A stretch of 64,000 nt of DNA from Rossellomorea aquimaris. Lineage in GTDB: Bacteria > Bacillota > Bacilli > Bacillales > Bacillaceae_B. Position 1 is the first letter of the stretch, and each line of letters begins with the position of its first letter. Both the position numbers and the translations under genes were made by a program. Shown here piece by piece: positions 1-8,471 of this stretch. Under the pieces are notes generated by a model. The model made no database searches. It worked only from the letters and a program-made list of their open reading frames with translations, and was not told the origin of the DNA. The DNA is taken from the NCBI RefSeq assembly GCF_003315075.1, contig NZ_QNRJ01000001.1:291158-355157 (forward strand), read 5' to 3'.

Positions 1-243
1 AAAAGAAGCCTTCTTGTCTATAACCCTTCTTCGACATATTTCGCGAACTTTTATAAGTATTATCGTATTTTCCACTGTTCGTCCCTACATACTTTTCTCC
101 AATTAATGAATCATGTCCCAAAAGAGTGTGATAATTGGAATTTATACCATAAAGAGGTAGAAATATAGTCTGAATTTCTATAAAATAGGACTAGAACATT
201 ATCATATTTTGGTAAAATACTAGTTTGTGAAGGGGTCATTCAA
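1..243. other. left-edge non-coding region upstream of the PBP gene
   Basis: I see no open reading frame with a ribosome binding site here. The stretch is AT-rich and should hold the promoter of the PBP gene that starts at 244; a TAAAAT-like -10 lies near 213, but no convincing -35 can be paired with it. The upstream neighbour is outside the window. Confidence 0.4.
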
Positions 244-2412
244 TTGAAGGAAAAGAAGAAAAAGAAAAAAACCCATGTCCCATTGAGAATGAATTTACTT
301 TTTATTTCGGTCTTTTTTCTATTCTCCCTTCTGATTCTTCGTCTTGGGATTGTACAAATCGTGCAGGGGAACCATTATGAAGCGGAAGTGGCAAGAACGG
401 AAAATGTCAAATCTCATAATGGAACACCACCTAGGGGAAAAGTCTATGATCGGTATCGGAATGTAATCGTGGACAACGTACCTTTAAACGCAATCACCTA
501 TACCAGAACACAAACGACGAAGCCCGAGGATATGCTGAAGGTAGCAAGAAATCTGGCAGAGTTGATCGAAATGGAACGAGACAAAATAACAGATCGGGAT
601 CGAAAGGATTTCTGGTTATTGAGTCATCCTGAAAAAGCAGAGAAATTGGTGTCAGAGGATGAATTGAAGAAACTCGAAGATGATGAAGATCTTACAAAAG
701 ATGATGTAAACAAAAAGGTTTATGAGATGCAGCTCGAAAGGATAACCAAAAAGGACATCAACTCCTTTAATAAACAAGAAGAGGAAGTTCTGGCGATATT
801 CCGCGAATTTAACACAGGTTACGCCCTAAGTCCTCAAATCATCAAAAACAAAAATGTTTCCATGGAGGAAATGGCAAGAGTCAGTGAACGCCTGTCAGAA
901 TTGACTGGTGTGAACGTTACCACGGACTGGGAAAGAAAATATGTGAATGACAGCACGTTGAGAACGATTCTCGGAAGAGTCTCAAGTTCACAGCAGGGCC
1001 TGCCAAGTGAGCTTGTCAATGAATATAAAGCTCAAGGCTATGCATTGAACGACCGTGTTGGTACGAGTTATTTCGAATCACAGTATGAAAACGTCCTAAA
1101 AGGACAAAAAGAAGAAATCGAATACATCACAAAAAATGGAAGTGTTCTTGATTCACAACTTATCAGCGAAGGTCACAGTGGCAAGGATGTCGTATTGACC
1201 ATTGACCTTCAGCTTCAAAAAGAAATCGAAAAAATCGTCGAAGAAGAGCTGAGCAAACAAGCATCCCAATATTGGGAATCCCCATTCCTGGATCGGGCAT
1301 TTGTTGTCATGATGGATCCACACACAGGTGAAATCCTTTCGATGGTCGGAAAGAAGTATGGGAAGGATGCAGATGGAAAGACGGAGATGCAGGATTATGC
1401 TTTAGGGACATTCACTTCTGAGTATGGAGTGGGATCTGCGGTAAAGGGTGCTACTGTGTTGACGGGGTATATGACTGGAGCGTTGAATGTTGGGGATGTG
1501 CTCTATGATGAACCGATTCGGATAAAGGATACACCAGTAAAAAAATCTTGGTTTAATGGGTCGAGGTATCTTAGCGATATACAAGCTCTTGAAATTTCGT
1601 CTAATGTCTATATGTTTAAAACAGCAATAAAAATTGCAGATGGAACTTATCGTCCTAATCAACCTTTGAACATTAACCCTGACGCATTTGATACTATGCG
1701 AAATTACTATAGTCAGTTTGGCTTAGGAGTAAAAACAGGAATAGATCTACCAGGTGAAGTAGAAGGGCTTAAAGGGAACGAACGGAAACCAGGTATGTTA
1801 ATGGATTTTGCCATTGGGCAATATGATTTATACACACCGATGCAACTTGTCCAGTATGCTTCTACCATTGCCAATGGAGGCTATCGCATGGAGCCACATA
1901 TCATGAAAGAAATTCGTGAACCCAGCCAAGAGAGAGATAAAGTTGGACCTCTCCTATATGAAAACCAATCCCAAGTTTTAAATCGTATTGATGCAACAGA
2001 AAGGGAGATACAGCAGGTCCAGAGAGGATTTTATCAAGTCGCTCACGGAAGTAATGGTACTGCTAATAACTTTAGAAGCGCACCTTATGACGCTGCAGCA
2101 AAATCAGGAACGGCAGAAGCTTTCTATTATAGCCCGGAAGAAAAAAGACAATATGAAACATTTAACACCACTCTTATCGGCTATGCACCATACAACAACC
2201 CGGAAGTAGCCTTTTCAGTAGTATTACCATATTCACACCAGAACAAAGATCCTTACGTAAACAAAACCATCGCCAAACGTGCAATGGACAAATACTTCGA
2301 GTTGAAGAAGCAATACGAAAAAGACGGATACTTTGACTCATCCACTGAAGAAGAAGTGCGGAATGCCGAACAACTTGAAGAGACGCAAGAACAAGGAACA
2401 GAAGAGGAATAA
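244..2412 (+). CDS. class B penicillin-binding protein (PBP2A/PbpH type)
   Basis: Peptidoglycan D,D-transpeptidase acting outside the membrane in lateral wall synthesis. The 722-residue protein has a lysine-rich cytoplasmic N-terminus, one membrane helix (about residues 17-37), a long dimerisation/pedestal region with PPRGKVYDR, and a C-terminal transpeptidase domain. Active-site motifs are visible: SAVK near residue 396 (acylating serine), SSN near 452 and KSGTA near 619. The length fits PbpA/PbpH of B. subtilis (about 700-720). The start is TTG, preceded by AAGGGG. The acidic C-terminal tail (residues about 700-722, rich in Glu) is dispensable-looking. The choice between PbpA and PbpH cannot be made from motifs alone. 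Confidence 0.93.
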   Translation: MKEKKKKKKTHVPLRMNLLFISVFFLFSLLILRLGIVQIVQGNHYEAEVARTENVKSHNGTPPRGKVYDRYRNVIVDNVPLNAITYTRTQTTKPEDMLKVARNLAELIEMERDKITDRDRKDFWLLSHPEKAEKLVSEDELKKLEDDEDLTKDDVNKKVYEMQLERITKKDINSFNKQEEEVLAIFREFNTGYALSPQIIKNKNVSMEEMARVSERLSELTGVNVTTDWERKYVNDSTLRTILGRVSSSQQGLPSELVNEYKAQGYALNDRVGTSYFESQYENVLKGQKEEIEYITKNGSVLDSQLISEGHSGKDVVLTIDLQLQKEIEKIVEEELSKQASQYWESPFLDRAFVVMMDPHTGEILSMVGKKYGKDADGKTEMQDYALGTFTSEYGVGSAVKGATVLTGYMTGALNVGDVLYDEPIRIKDTPVKKSWFNGSRYLSDIQALEISSNVYMFKTAIKIADGTYRPNQPLNINPDAFDTMRNYYSQFGLGVKTGIDLPGEVEGLKGNERKPGMLMDFAIGQYDLYTPMQLVQYASTIANGGYRMEPHIMKEIREPSQERDKVGPLLYENQSQVLNRIDATEREIQQVQRGFYQVAHGSNGTANNFRSAPYDAAAKSGTAEAFYYSPEEKRQYETFNTTLIGYAPYNNPEVAFSVVLPYSHQNKDPYVNKTIAKRAMDKYFELKKQYEKDGYFDSSTEEEVRNAEQLEETQEQGTEEE

Positions 2413-2413
2413 T

Positions 2414-2450
2414 ATCAACCCAATCCTTTGGACTGAAGGATTGCGTTGAT
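2414..2450 (+). terminator. hairpin after the PBP gene
   Basis: ATCAAC-CAATCCTT pairs with AAGGATTG-GTTGAT around a short loop directly after the stop codon. The T-run is weak, so it may be a poor terminator or an mRNA 3' stabiliser. Confidence 0.5.
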
Positions 2451-2603
2451 GATTTATGATTACTTGCACTATTGATTAATAAGCTAAGTTGCCTGCAGTG
2501 AACCGCCTAGTCTTTTGCCGGATATTTGAGTAAAGAAGAAACTTATCCTTTTTTTAAACGTACATATATATATAGACATCCTCATTTAATGGGAGGGAAA
2601 CGT

Positions 2604-2768
2604 ATGTTATGGTGGATCATCGGTATTGCAGTGTTATTCGGAGTACTAAATGGGCTTCTAAGAAGAAAGTTTTCCAAGAACTCCTTTGAAGCAGGAAATC
2701 AAAACGAAAGACAGATCCAGGAAGAAGAACGTGTAAAAGCCGGCAGTTGGTTTACTGGCGGTCAGTAA
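2604..2768 (+). CDS. small single-span membrane protein, unknown function
   Basis: A 54-residue protein: a hydrophobic N-terminal helix (MLWWIIGIAVLFGVLNGLL) followed by a basic stretch (RRKFSK) and a charged C-terminal tail, so one transmembrane segment with a cytoplasmic tail is likely. The start at 2604 is chosen because GGGAGGG lies seven bases upstream; an in-frame TTG further upstream (2526) has no ribosome binding site. I do not recognise a family. It is followed by a hairpin terminator and then by the first inverted pair of the AGGGACGGACCT repeat. Confidence 0.7.
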   Translation: MLWWIIGIAVLFGVLNGLLRRKFSKNSFEAGNQNERQIQEEERVKAGSWFTGGQ

Positions 2769-2776
2769 GTAAAATT

Positions 2777-2801
2777 GTCAGGGGGAGCCTCCTGGCATTT
2801 T
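2777..2801 (+). terminator. terminator of the small membrane protein gene
   Basis: GTCAGG and CCTGGC flank a GC-rich loop and are followed by ATTTTCT. This is a modest intrinsic terminator immediately after the gene. Confidence 0.55.
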
Positions 2802-2896
2802 CTATGAGAAAAACCCCTCAGCTAATCGAGAATGAAAGAAATTTTCATACTTCATACTATGGGTAATTAATTAGATGAATTTCAAAGTTCATAGAA

Positions 2897-2991
2897 GAGG
2901 GACGGACCTCTATTTTACTGAGATTCAATGTTAGAACACATTGCATACTGGTTTTCTCAGTTGAATAGAAATAATTCAAGGTCCGTCCCTC
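2897..2991. repeat. inverted pair of the AGGGACGGACCT repeat (pair 1)
   Basis: The left arm GAGGGACGGACCTC is at 2897-2910 and the right arm AAGGTCCGTCCCTC at 2978-2991, about 67 bases apart. An inner complementary pair (ACTGAGA near 2917, TCTCAGT near 2956) strengthens the fold. The right arm ends about 20 bases before the start codon at 3013, so a folded transcript would place the ribosome binding site at the foot of the stem. Confidence 0.93.
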
Positions 2992-3012
2992 TAGAAAGAA
3001 AGGAGAATATTC

Positions 3013-3495
3013 ATGTCAATTAAGTATTGGGCTCAGATAGGTGTTGGTTTGTTGGTTTTTGGGTTCACGGCATTGTTTTCCTGGTATGAAGGGAGTGCGT
3101 TGTTGGATGATCCCTGGGAATGGAAGTATTCCACTCCGTTCAGTGAGATGATTCACGGCAGCGTCTTAACCCGGGAGCAGATAGTGGATCTTGATTTTTT
3201 TGTGTACGCTGCGAAGTATTCACCACTGTTTCCAAGCGTTATGGTGATGAGCGTCAGTTACCTTTTAGTTCTACTGGGATACAGAATTCTTAAACATCGG
3301 GGATTTCCATTATTTCTAACTCTGTTTGGAGTGATGCATCTTTTGATGAGTGCATTTATCGCGTCCTCCCCCACAACAGGGGGGAACATTCTTTTTTGGC
3401 TATTTATCTTAATAGGGATTTTTTTAATCATTCTCGCCTCTCTTTTTCACTCTTCTCCAACTTTACGAATGAAGCGGCAATCCAGACAAGCATAA
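3013..3495 (+). CDS. four-helix membrane protein, DUF4306 (YjdJ-like)
   Basis: A 160-residue integral membrane protein with helices at about 6-24, 73-92, 99-116 and 124-146, and a short extracytoplasmic segment containing the YEGS...DPWEWKYSTPFS stretch that I associate with the DUF4306/YjdJ family. No catalytic motif is visible and the function is unknown. AAAGGAG lies correctly before the ATG. The upstream leader carries an inverted repeat pair (2897-2991). The family name is from memory and moderately certain; the membrane topology is visible in the sequence. Confidence 0.75.
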   Translation: MSIKYWAQIGVGLLVFGFTALFSWYEGSALLDDPWEWKYSTPFSEMIHGSVLTREQIVDLDFFVYAAKYSPLFPSVMVMSVSYLLVLLGYRILKHRGFPLFLTLFGVMHLLMSAFIASSPTTGGNILFWLFILIGIFLIILASLFHSSPTLRMKRQSRQA

Positions 3496-3550
3496 TAAGG
3501 GGTAGGTTCTCTTTTACCTTTTACATAAAACCATAACGTTTAACTGTACG

Positions 3551-3572
3551 GTTTACCTTAAATAAAGTATAC
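3551..3572. promoter_or_regulatory. candidate MerR-type operator
   Basis: A 22-base imperfect dyad, GTTTACCTTA and its partner TAAAGTATAC, matches itself at 16 of 22 positions. It lies about 28 bases upstream of the merR-family start codon, the place and size expected for an autoregulatory MerR site spanning a promoter spacer. The binding protein is inferred from position only. Confidence 0.5.
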
Positions 3573-3599
3573 TACTCTAGAGGTGATGTCCTTGGGAAG

Positions 3600-4016
3600 T
3601 TGAAGTTGTATCGAATAGGAGAACTATCTAAGCAAAGTCAAGTGTCCAAAAGGACGATTGATTATTATACAAAAATAGGATTACTGGATTGCGATCGATC
3701 ACACAATAATTACCGGTACTATCACGAAGAAGCGTTAGCTGACTTAAAGATGATCGAACAATGTCAGCAGATGAACATGACGTTACATGAAATTAAAGAT
3801 CGATTAACGGTAATGAAATCCTTGGAAGTAGATCCCTCGATTCTGGAAAAACAAGTAGACCATATTCGAAATGAAATGAATCACTTGCATAACGAATTAC
3901 ATGAGGTTTTACATGCGATGGAAACGCTCGGGGATGATGAGCGCAAACGAATGTTAAAGCAGGTATCCCCACAGGCTTTGGCCTTATTTCAAACATTAAT
4001 GGTTTTTTCTGGTTAA
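3600..4016 (+). CDS. MerR-family transcriptional regulator
   Basis: A 138-residue regulator with the N-terminal winged helix-turn-helix of the MerR family (YRIGELSKQSQVSKRTIDYYTK, then LLDCDRSHNNYRYY) and a C-terminal coiled-coil dimerisation helix (about residues 75-110). It lacks the C-terminal cysteine pair of metal-sensing CueR/MerR proteins, so the inducer is unclear. The TTG start at 3600 is 14 bases from the nearest GAGGTG; a six-codon reading frame starting at 3585 ends on the TGA that overlaps this TTG, so translational coupling is possible. The next gene, a CorC-type transporter, follows after 42 bases and is a likely target; the same gene pair (yhdQ/yhdP) is adjacent in B. subtilis. 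Confidence 0.85.
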   Translation: MKLYRIGELSKQSQVSKRTIDYYTKIGLLDCDRSHNNYRYYHEEALADLKMIEQCQQMNMTLHEIKDRLTVMKSLEVDPSILEKQVDHIRNEMNHLHNELHEVLHAMETLGDDERKRMLKQVSPQALALFQTLMVFSG

Positions 4017-4058
4017 TCCAGCATAATAGATAAACAACTACAGGAGAGTGACTTTTTT

Positions 4059-5330
4059 TTGGACGATATACCACTGAATTCATTAGTATTATTAGGAGCA
4101 TTAATTCTTTTATCTGCCTTTTTTTCATCGGCGGAAACGGCTTACTCTAGTGTGAATAAGATTAGACTTAAGAATTTTGTAAGTGAAGGAAGAAGAGGGA
4201 GCATTAAAGCTCATTATATTGCTGAAAACTTTGATAAAGCTTTGTCCACGATATTAGTTGGAAACAATATCGTGAACATCGCCGCAGCCAGTATTTCAGC
4301 AAAGCTTGCGACAGATATTTTCGGAGGAAACACAGGGCTTGTCATCAGTACTTTTGTCATGACATTATTAATTCTGATTTTCGGTGAAATCCTGCCAAAA
4401 TCATTGGCAAAAGAAAATGCTGAAACCTATTCCTTAACCATATCAGGCGTTCTCTTTTTCTTAATTAAAGTTCTTACACCGATCAACTTCTTTTTTATCA
4501 AATTAAAAGAGTTGGTATCGAAGTTCTTCTCGAAAAATCACGAGATGCCGTCTGTCACAGAGGAAGAATTAAAAGTGATGCTGGATATTAGTGAAGAAGA
4601 AGGAGTCATTGATAGAGAAGAAAGAGAATTGATTCACCGCTCGATGGACTTTGATGACATCCTTGCAACCGAGGTCCTGACACCCCGGATCGATGTCAAG
4701 GCAGTTGAGGTGAATCAACCGATTGAAGAAATCAAGGAAATGTTCTTTGAAGAGAGATTTTCACGAATTCCGGTTTACGAGGATTATATTGATAATGTGA
4801 TCGGAATTCTTTCAGAGAAAGAGTTTTTCACTCATTTGATCAAATTCGGTGAGGTAAACATCCGGGAATTGATTCGGGAACCAATGTTTATATTTGAGTC
4901 TGCCAAAATCTCTTCACTTCTTACTAAGCTTCAAAAGAACAATGTGCATATGGCCATTGTAGTGGATGAGTTTGGAGGAACAACCGGAATCATCACCCTT
5001 GAAGATATCCTGGAAGAAATTGTCGGGGAAATATGGGATGAACAAGATGAAAAAACACATTCCATGAGAAAAATCAGCGATAAAGAATATCGATTCGATT
5101 CGCAATATCAATTGGATGAATTTACAGAGTTACTCGATGTACCAGAGCCTGAAAGTTCTTACCATACAATTGGCGGCTGGGTCGTTGAAAGCTTTGAAGA
5201 TCTTCCATCAGAAGGTGACAGCTTCGACTATGAAAACTTAAAAGTGAGCGTAGAAGAAGTGGATAATCGTCGGGTACGCACGATTAAAGTTGAAATACTA
5301 GAAGAAAAAACCGAAGATATTGTTCAATAA
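4059..5330 (+). CDS. CNNM/CorC-family transporter (hemolysin-like, MpfA/YhdP type)
   Basis: A 423-residue protein with an N-terminal DUF21/CNNM membrane domain of three to four helices (residues about 7-145), a paired CBS domain (about 200-325; LTPRIDVKAV and VVDEFGGTTGIITLEDILEEIVGEI) and a C-terminal CorC/HlyC domain (about 345-415). In B. subtilis, members such as MpfA export magnesium; here the substrate is inferred from family. The TTG start follows AGGAGAG with a long T-rich spacer. The gene lies 42 bases after the MerR gene and ends in a clear terminator, so the two may form one transcript. Confidence 0.9.
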   Translation: MDDIPLNSLVLLGALILLSAFFSSAETAYSSVNKIRLKNFVSEGRRGSIKAHYIAENFDKALSTILVGNNIVNIAAASISAKLATDIFGGNTGLVISTFVMTLLILIFGEILPKSLAKENAETYSLTISGVLFFLIKVLTPINFFFIKLKELVSKFFSKNHEMPSVTEEELKVMLDISEEEGVIDREERELIHRSMDFDDILATEVLTPRIDVKAVEVNQPIEEIKEMFFEERFSRIPVYEDYIDNVIGILSEKEFFTHLIKFGEVNIRELIREPMFIFESAKISSLLTKLQKNNVHMAIVVDEFGGTTGIITLEDILEEIVGEIWDEQDEKTHSMRKISDKEYRFDSQYQLDEFTELLDVPEPESSYHTIGGWVVESFEDLPSEGDSFDYENLKVSVEEVDNRRVRTIKVEILEEKTEDIVQ

Positions 5331-5339
5331 ATATGAAAT

Positions 5340-5369
5340 AACAGGCGCTTCATTGCCTGTTATTTTTTT
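5340..5369 (+). terminator. terminator of the CorC-type gene
   Basis: AACAGGC and GCCTGTT form a stem with an eight-base loop, followed by ATTTTTTT. Confidence 0.9.
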
Positions 5370-5402
5370 GGTTTATAAATGATGGAAGGAGGGTGCTTTT
5401 AT

Positions 5403-6227
5403 ATGCACGAATCAGAAACAAGGGAAGCTCTTTTACGGGAACTTGAAGTTGTAAATAAATGGGCAGATGATCAAAAAGGGTTATGGTTTTGGGAGAAGCT
5501 CGGCCGTATTCCATTTATGATTCTAGACCGGATCACTCCTCAAATGGTGCATAACAAGATTGGACAAGCACTGGATGAAATAGGGAGCTATATACAAAAA
5601 GGTGGAAGCTACCTTACCAGTGAGAAAGAAGTCGTTAAGCGATTTACTAAGAGAACAGACAATCCTCATTTAACTGTCGAGGACATCGCCAAGCTGGCCA
5701 TTTCAGATATGGATGAAGTAAGTGAAGGGATCGTGGGTATGAGAAAGAAGGTTGCGATGACCCAGGGGGCGACCACGGGAATCGGTGGGTTCCTGACTCT
5801 AAGTATGGATATACCTTTCATCCTGGGCATATCACTTAAGACTTTTCAGGAAATCGCCATAAGTTATGGGTACGACCCAAATGATCAGCAGGAGCGTATT
5901 TTCATTATAAAATGTCTACAGTTCGTTTCTTCAGATATTGTCGGGAAGCAAGCAATACTTCAGGAGCTTTCGGACTTCAACAAAAAGGATATGGAGAAAA
6001 GAGAACAAACCCTTTCCCAGATACAAGGATGGAGGGAAGTGATGGTCAGCTTCCGTGACAACTTCGGCTGGAAAAAACTATTCCAAATGATTCCCATCGC
6101 AGGCATCCTGTTCGGCTCCTTCATCAACAAATCCATGATCTCAGACATAGGAGAAACCGGCCGTATGCTCTACCGTAAAAGAAGAATCCTGGAGAAGCTG
6201 AAAGAGGGACGGACCTCTGAAATTTAA
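5403..6227 (+). CDS. EcsC-family protein
   Basis: A 274-residue protein of the EcsC family (soluble or peripheral protein of unknown biochemical role; named from the ecsABC locus). Visible family features are the glycine-rich TTGIGGFLTLSMDIPFILGIS segment (about 124-145) and the C-terminal hydrophobic IPIAGILFGSFINKS. The start at 5403 has AAGGAGGG nine bases upstream; an earlier ATG (5379) lacks one. There is no ecsAB ABC transporter next to it. The last residues EGRTSEI and the stop are encoded by and just beyond the left arm of an AGGGACGGACCT inverted pair, so the C-terminus has been remodelled by the repeat. Confidence 0.85.
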   Translation: MHESETREALLRELEVVNKWADDQKGLWFWEKLGRIPFMILDRITPQMVHNKIGQALDEIGSYIQKGGSYLTSEKEVVKRFTKRTDNPHLTVEDIAKLAISDMDEVSEGIVGMRKKVAMTQGATTGIGGFLTLSMDIPFILGISLKTFQEIAISYGYDPNDQQERIFIIKCLQFVSSDIVGKQAILQELSDFNKKDMEKREQTLSQIQGWREVMVSFRDNFGWKKLFQMIPIAGILFGSFINKSMISDIGETGRMLYRKRRILEKLKEGRTSEI

Positions 6228-6295
6228 TTTTTCTGGAGAAAAGGCTAAATATCAATCTTTTTAGATGATGAATGCAGATCAGAGGTCCGTCCCTC
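6204..6295. repeat. inverted pair of the AGGGACGGACCT repeat (pair 2)
   Basis: The left arm at 6204-6217 lies inside the end of the EcsC gene and the right arm at 6282-6295. Complementarity extends three bases beyond the core (CTGA and TCAG), giving a 17-bp stem. It sits between convergent genes but has no clear T-run on either side. Confidence 0.93.
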
Positions 6296-6371
6296 TTATT
6301 TGTATTTAATATCAGGTAGGGAGCCAAAGCTAATGAAACCAGAACTTGAATTCCTGTAAATCATTCGTCAG

Positions 6372-6408
6372 TAAAACAAAAGGGACCTCCAGTTGGAAGT
6401 CCCTTTCG
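6372..6408 (-). terminator. terminator of the SET-domain gene
   Basis: AAAGGGAC and GTCCCTTT pair around a 12-base loop; on the minus strand the stem is followed by TTTTGTTTT. Confidence 0.85.
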
Positions 6409-6410
6409 TA

Positions 6411-6803
6411 TTATTCTTCTTCGTTCTTATCTTTATTAAACCAAAGTGGTTCATCATTATCCACTTCGCCATTATAGTTAATCAGCAATTCTTCGCCAGC
6501 TTGAATGTCTTTATAGGCAAAAAAGTCGAAGGTATGGTTATCAAAATTTATTTCGTAAGTTGTATTAGGTGTATACGAATGATTAAACAACATTCCATAA
6601 CCTAATAGAAGTGCTGTATGGTTGATTCCGTATTCAAATACATAATCCGCCAGGAACGTTTTCTCAATATGTTCATGTTCCTCATTGGGATAGGGGATGA
6701 CTGGTGCTTCATGAACCAGCTCTCCTTTGGCTATATCTCTTTTTGCAAAAACGCCGCGATTAAGATCACCGTCACTAAGGGACGATATTTTCACTTCAAT
6801 CAT
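6411..6803 (-). CDS. SET-domain protein (putative protein lysine methyltransferase)
   Basis: A 130-residue, single-domain SET protein. The motifs fit the fold: RGVFAKRDIAKGEL near the N-terminus, LLGYGMLFNHSYTPN (the NHS pseudoknot motif that binds S-adenosylmethionine) and AGEELLINYNG near the C-terminus. No pre-SET or post-SET zinc cysteines are present. Related short SET proteins occur in many Bacillaceae but their substrates are not known to me. It is transcribed alone, convergent with the EcsC gene, with GAAGGTGG before the ATG. Methyltransferase activity is inferred from the fold only. Confidence 0.85.
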   Translation of the reverse strand: MIEVKISSLSDGDLNRGVFAKRDIAKGELVHEAPVIPYPNEEHEHIEKTFLADYVFEYGINHTALLLGYGMLFNHSYTPNTTYEINFDNHTFDFFAYKDIQAGEELLINYNGEVDNDEPLWFNKDKNEEE

Positions 6804-6895
6804 TATGCCACCTTCTTTCTAAATCCTTTAACTTAGTAAGCTTGACACGAACTGGATAGAAAATCAACATCAAATCTTTATTGGATCCAGCCCAA

Positions 6896-8209
6896 TTAAA
6901 ACAAATTCCCAAAAAAACCTCGAATGCTTCGTGCACTTCGTACTAGCCAGCTGGCCTTTTCTACTGACTCAGCTGCATAAATATCCACTTTATAGGAAGG
7001 TTGTTTTTTATCAAAAATATATTCGTTCTTTTCCGGGGTTTCGATCATCATTTCTCCAATTTTTTCACCCTTTTCAATTGGAGCTTGAAGAGTACCATCG
7101 TCGTTAAGCTTATCTTCATCCAATTTAACTGAAGCTTTCACTTTATCCTTCTCTTCTTTTGTTACTCGAATAGATAAAGGCTTGTCTATTTTGATGGCAA
7201 CCGATTGTTCCTTACCGTCTGGAACGTCTAACGTGTGTTCCTTTTTCTTTTCAATATCATTCAAGCTGTACTTAACCGTCTCAAACTCATCAAATCCATA
7301 ATCAAGAAGTTCTGTCGTTTGAATAAAACGCTCTACACTGCTGGGCTGACCATATTCATCTTTGGCATCTAAAATGACTGAAATATATCGGACTCCATCC
7401 CGCTCTGCAGTCCCGGTAAAAGTCGAACCTGCAAAGGGTGTCGTACCTGTCTTTAATCCATCTGCACCTTTATAAAAATAAGATTTATCTTTTAATAGGC
7501 CGTTTGTATTCTTCATGAGGAGTTCTTCCTCTGTACCCGGTCTGAAAACTTTGGAAGAGAGACCCGAAGTCTCTAATACTTCCGGAAAATCATGAATGAG
7601 GTAATATGCTAAAGTAGCCATATCTTCAGCTGATACCATGTTTTCATCATTCACATCGGTTCCTTTTGGAAACATGCCAAGCATATCGTAGTTACTAAGC
7701 CCCGAAGAATTTACAAATTGAAAATTTTCAAATCCGAGTTCTTTTGCTTTGGCATTCATCTGCTTTACAAATTCACCTTCAGTACCTGCCACCACTTCTG
7801 AAAGAGCAATCGCTGCACCATTTCCTGATTTGATCACCATGGCATCATACAGTTCTCTTACCGTATACTCTTCGTCCGCTCGCAGGGGAACATTGCTCAG
7901 TCCTGGTGCATTCGCTAATTGATAGACTTTGTCACTTACTTTATACGTTTGATCCCAATTAATCTTTCCTTCTTCAATGGCTTCTAACACAAGGTATTCT
8001 GTCATCATTTTCGTCATGCTGGCAATCCCGAGGAGCTGATCTTCATGTTCTTTATACACAATCTTACCTGTATCTGCTTCCACTAAGATCGCAGCATCTG
8101 CATTTATATCTAAATTCGTCTTACCATGCGCCGTTTGCTGAAAAGGCGTCATAACCATAAGGGATATCATCAAAACCGACAGGCTTTGCTTCATTACATT
8201 CATCTTCAA
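6896..8209 (-). CDS. dacA: D-alanyl-D-alanine carboxypeptidase (PBP5/DacA type)
   Basis: A 437-residue serine D,D-carboxypeptidase that trims the terminal D-Ala from peptidoglycan stem peptides. It has an N-terminal signal peptide ending near AHG, the active-site motifs SMTK (about residue 64), KSGNG (SxN, about 127) and LKTGT (KTG), a C-terminal PBP5 beta domain, and a terminal amphipathic helix (WLVRSARSIRGFF) that anchors it to the membrane. The TTG start is chosen because GGAGG lies seven bases upstream. It is not beside pdxS/serS as in B. subtilis, so it may be a paralogue (DacA/DacF type) rather than the orthologue. Confidence 0.9.
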   Translation of the reverse strand: MKMNVMKQSLSVLMISLMVMTPFQQTAHGKTNLDINADAAILVEADTGKIVYKEHEDQLLGIASMTKMMTEYLVLEAIEEGKINWDQTYKVSDKVYQLANAPGLSNVPLRADEEYTVRELYDAMVIKSGNGAAIALSEVVAGTEGEFVKQMNAKAKELGFENFQFVNSSGLSNYDMLGMFPKGTDVNDENMVSAEDMATLAYYLIHDFPEVLETSGLSSKVFRPGTEEELLMKNTNGLLKDKSYFYKGADGLKTGTTPFAGSTFTGTAERDGVRYISVILDAKDEYGQPSSVERFIQTTELLDYGFDEFETVKYSLNDIEKKKEHTLDVPDGKEQSVAIKIDKPLSIRVTKEEKDKVKASVKLDEDKLNDDGTLQAPIEKGEKIGEMMIETPEKNEYIFDKKQPSYKVDIYAAESVEKASWLVRSARSIRGFFGNLF

Positions 8210-8321
8210 ACCAATACCTCCAAAACCTAGTTTTACACAACCAAATTATTTTAACACACAAACCCCATAAGCGCCCCCAAACCCCAAAACCTTTTCAAAT
8301 CGTTCATATTATTGTCAAAAT

Positions 8322-8393
8322 GAGGGACGGACCTTACTTTTTGGTGAATCCTTATTTTTATTGGGGGATGTGATAGGATGAGGTCCGTCCCTC
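8322..8393. repeat. inverted pair of the AGGGACGGACCT repeat (pair 3)
   Basis: Arms at 8322-8335 and 8380-8393 enclose about 44 bases. A second short complementary pair (ATCCT and AGGAT) lies inside. This pair is between two divergently transcribed genes, so it cannot serve as a terminator for either. Confidence 0.93.
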
Positions 8394-8471
8394 TATTAAA
8401 ATTGGAAAATAATTCTTGCTCCGAACCTTCTAATCTGGTAGAATCATTTAAACCGTTTGGAGGGAAAGATT

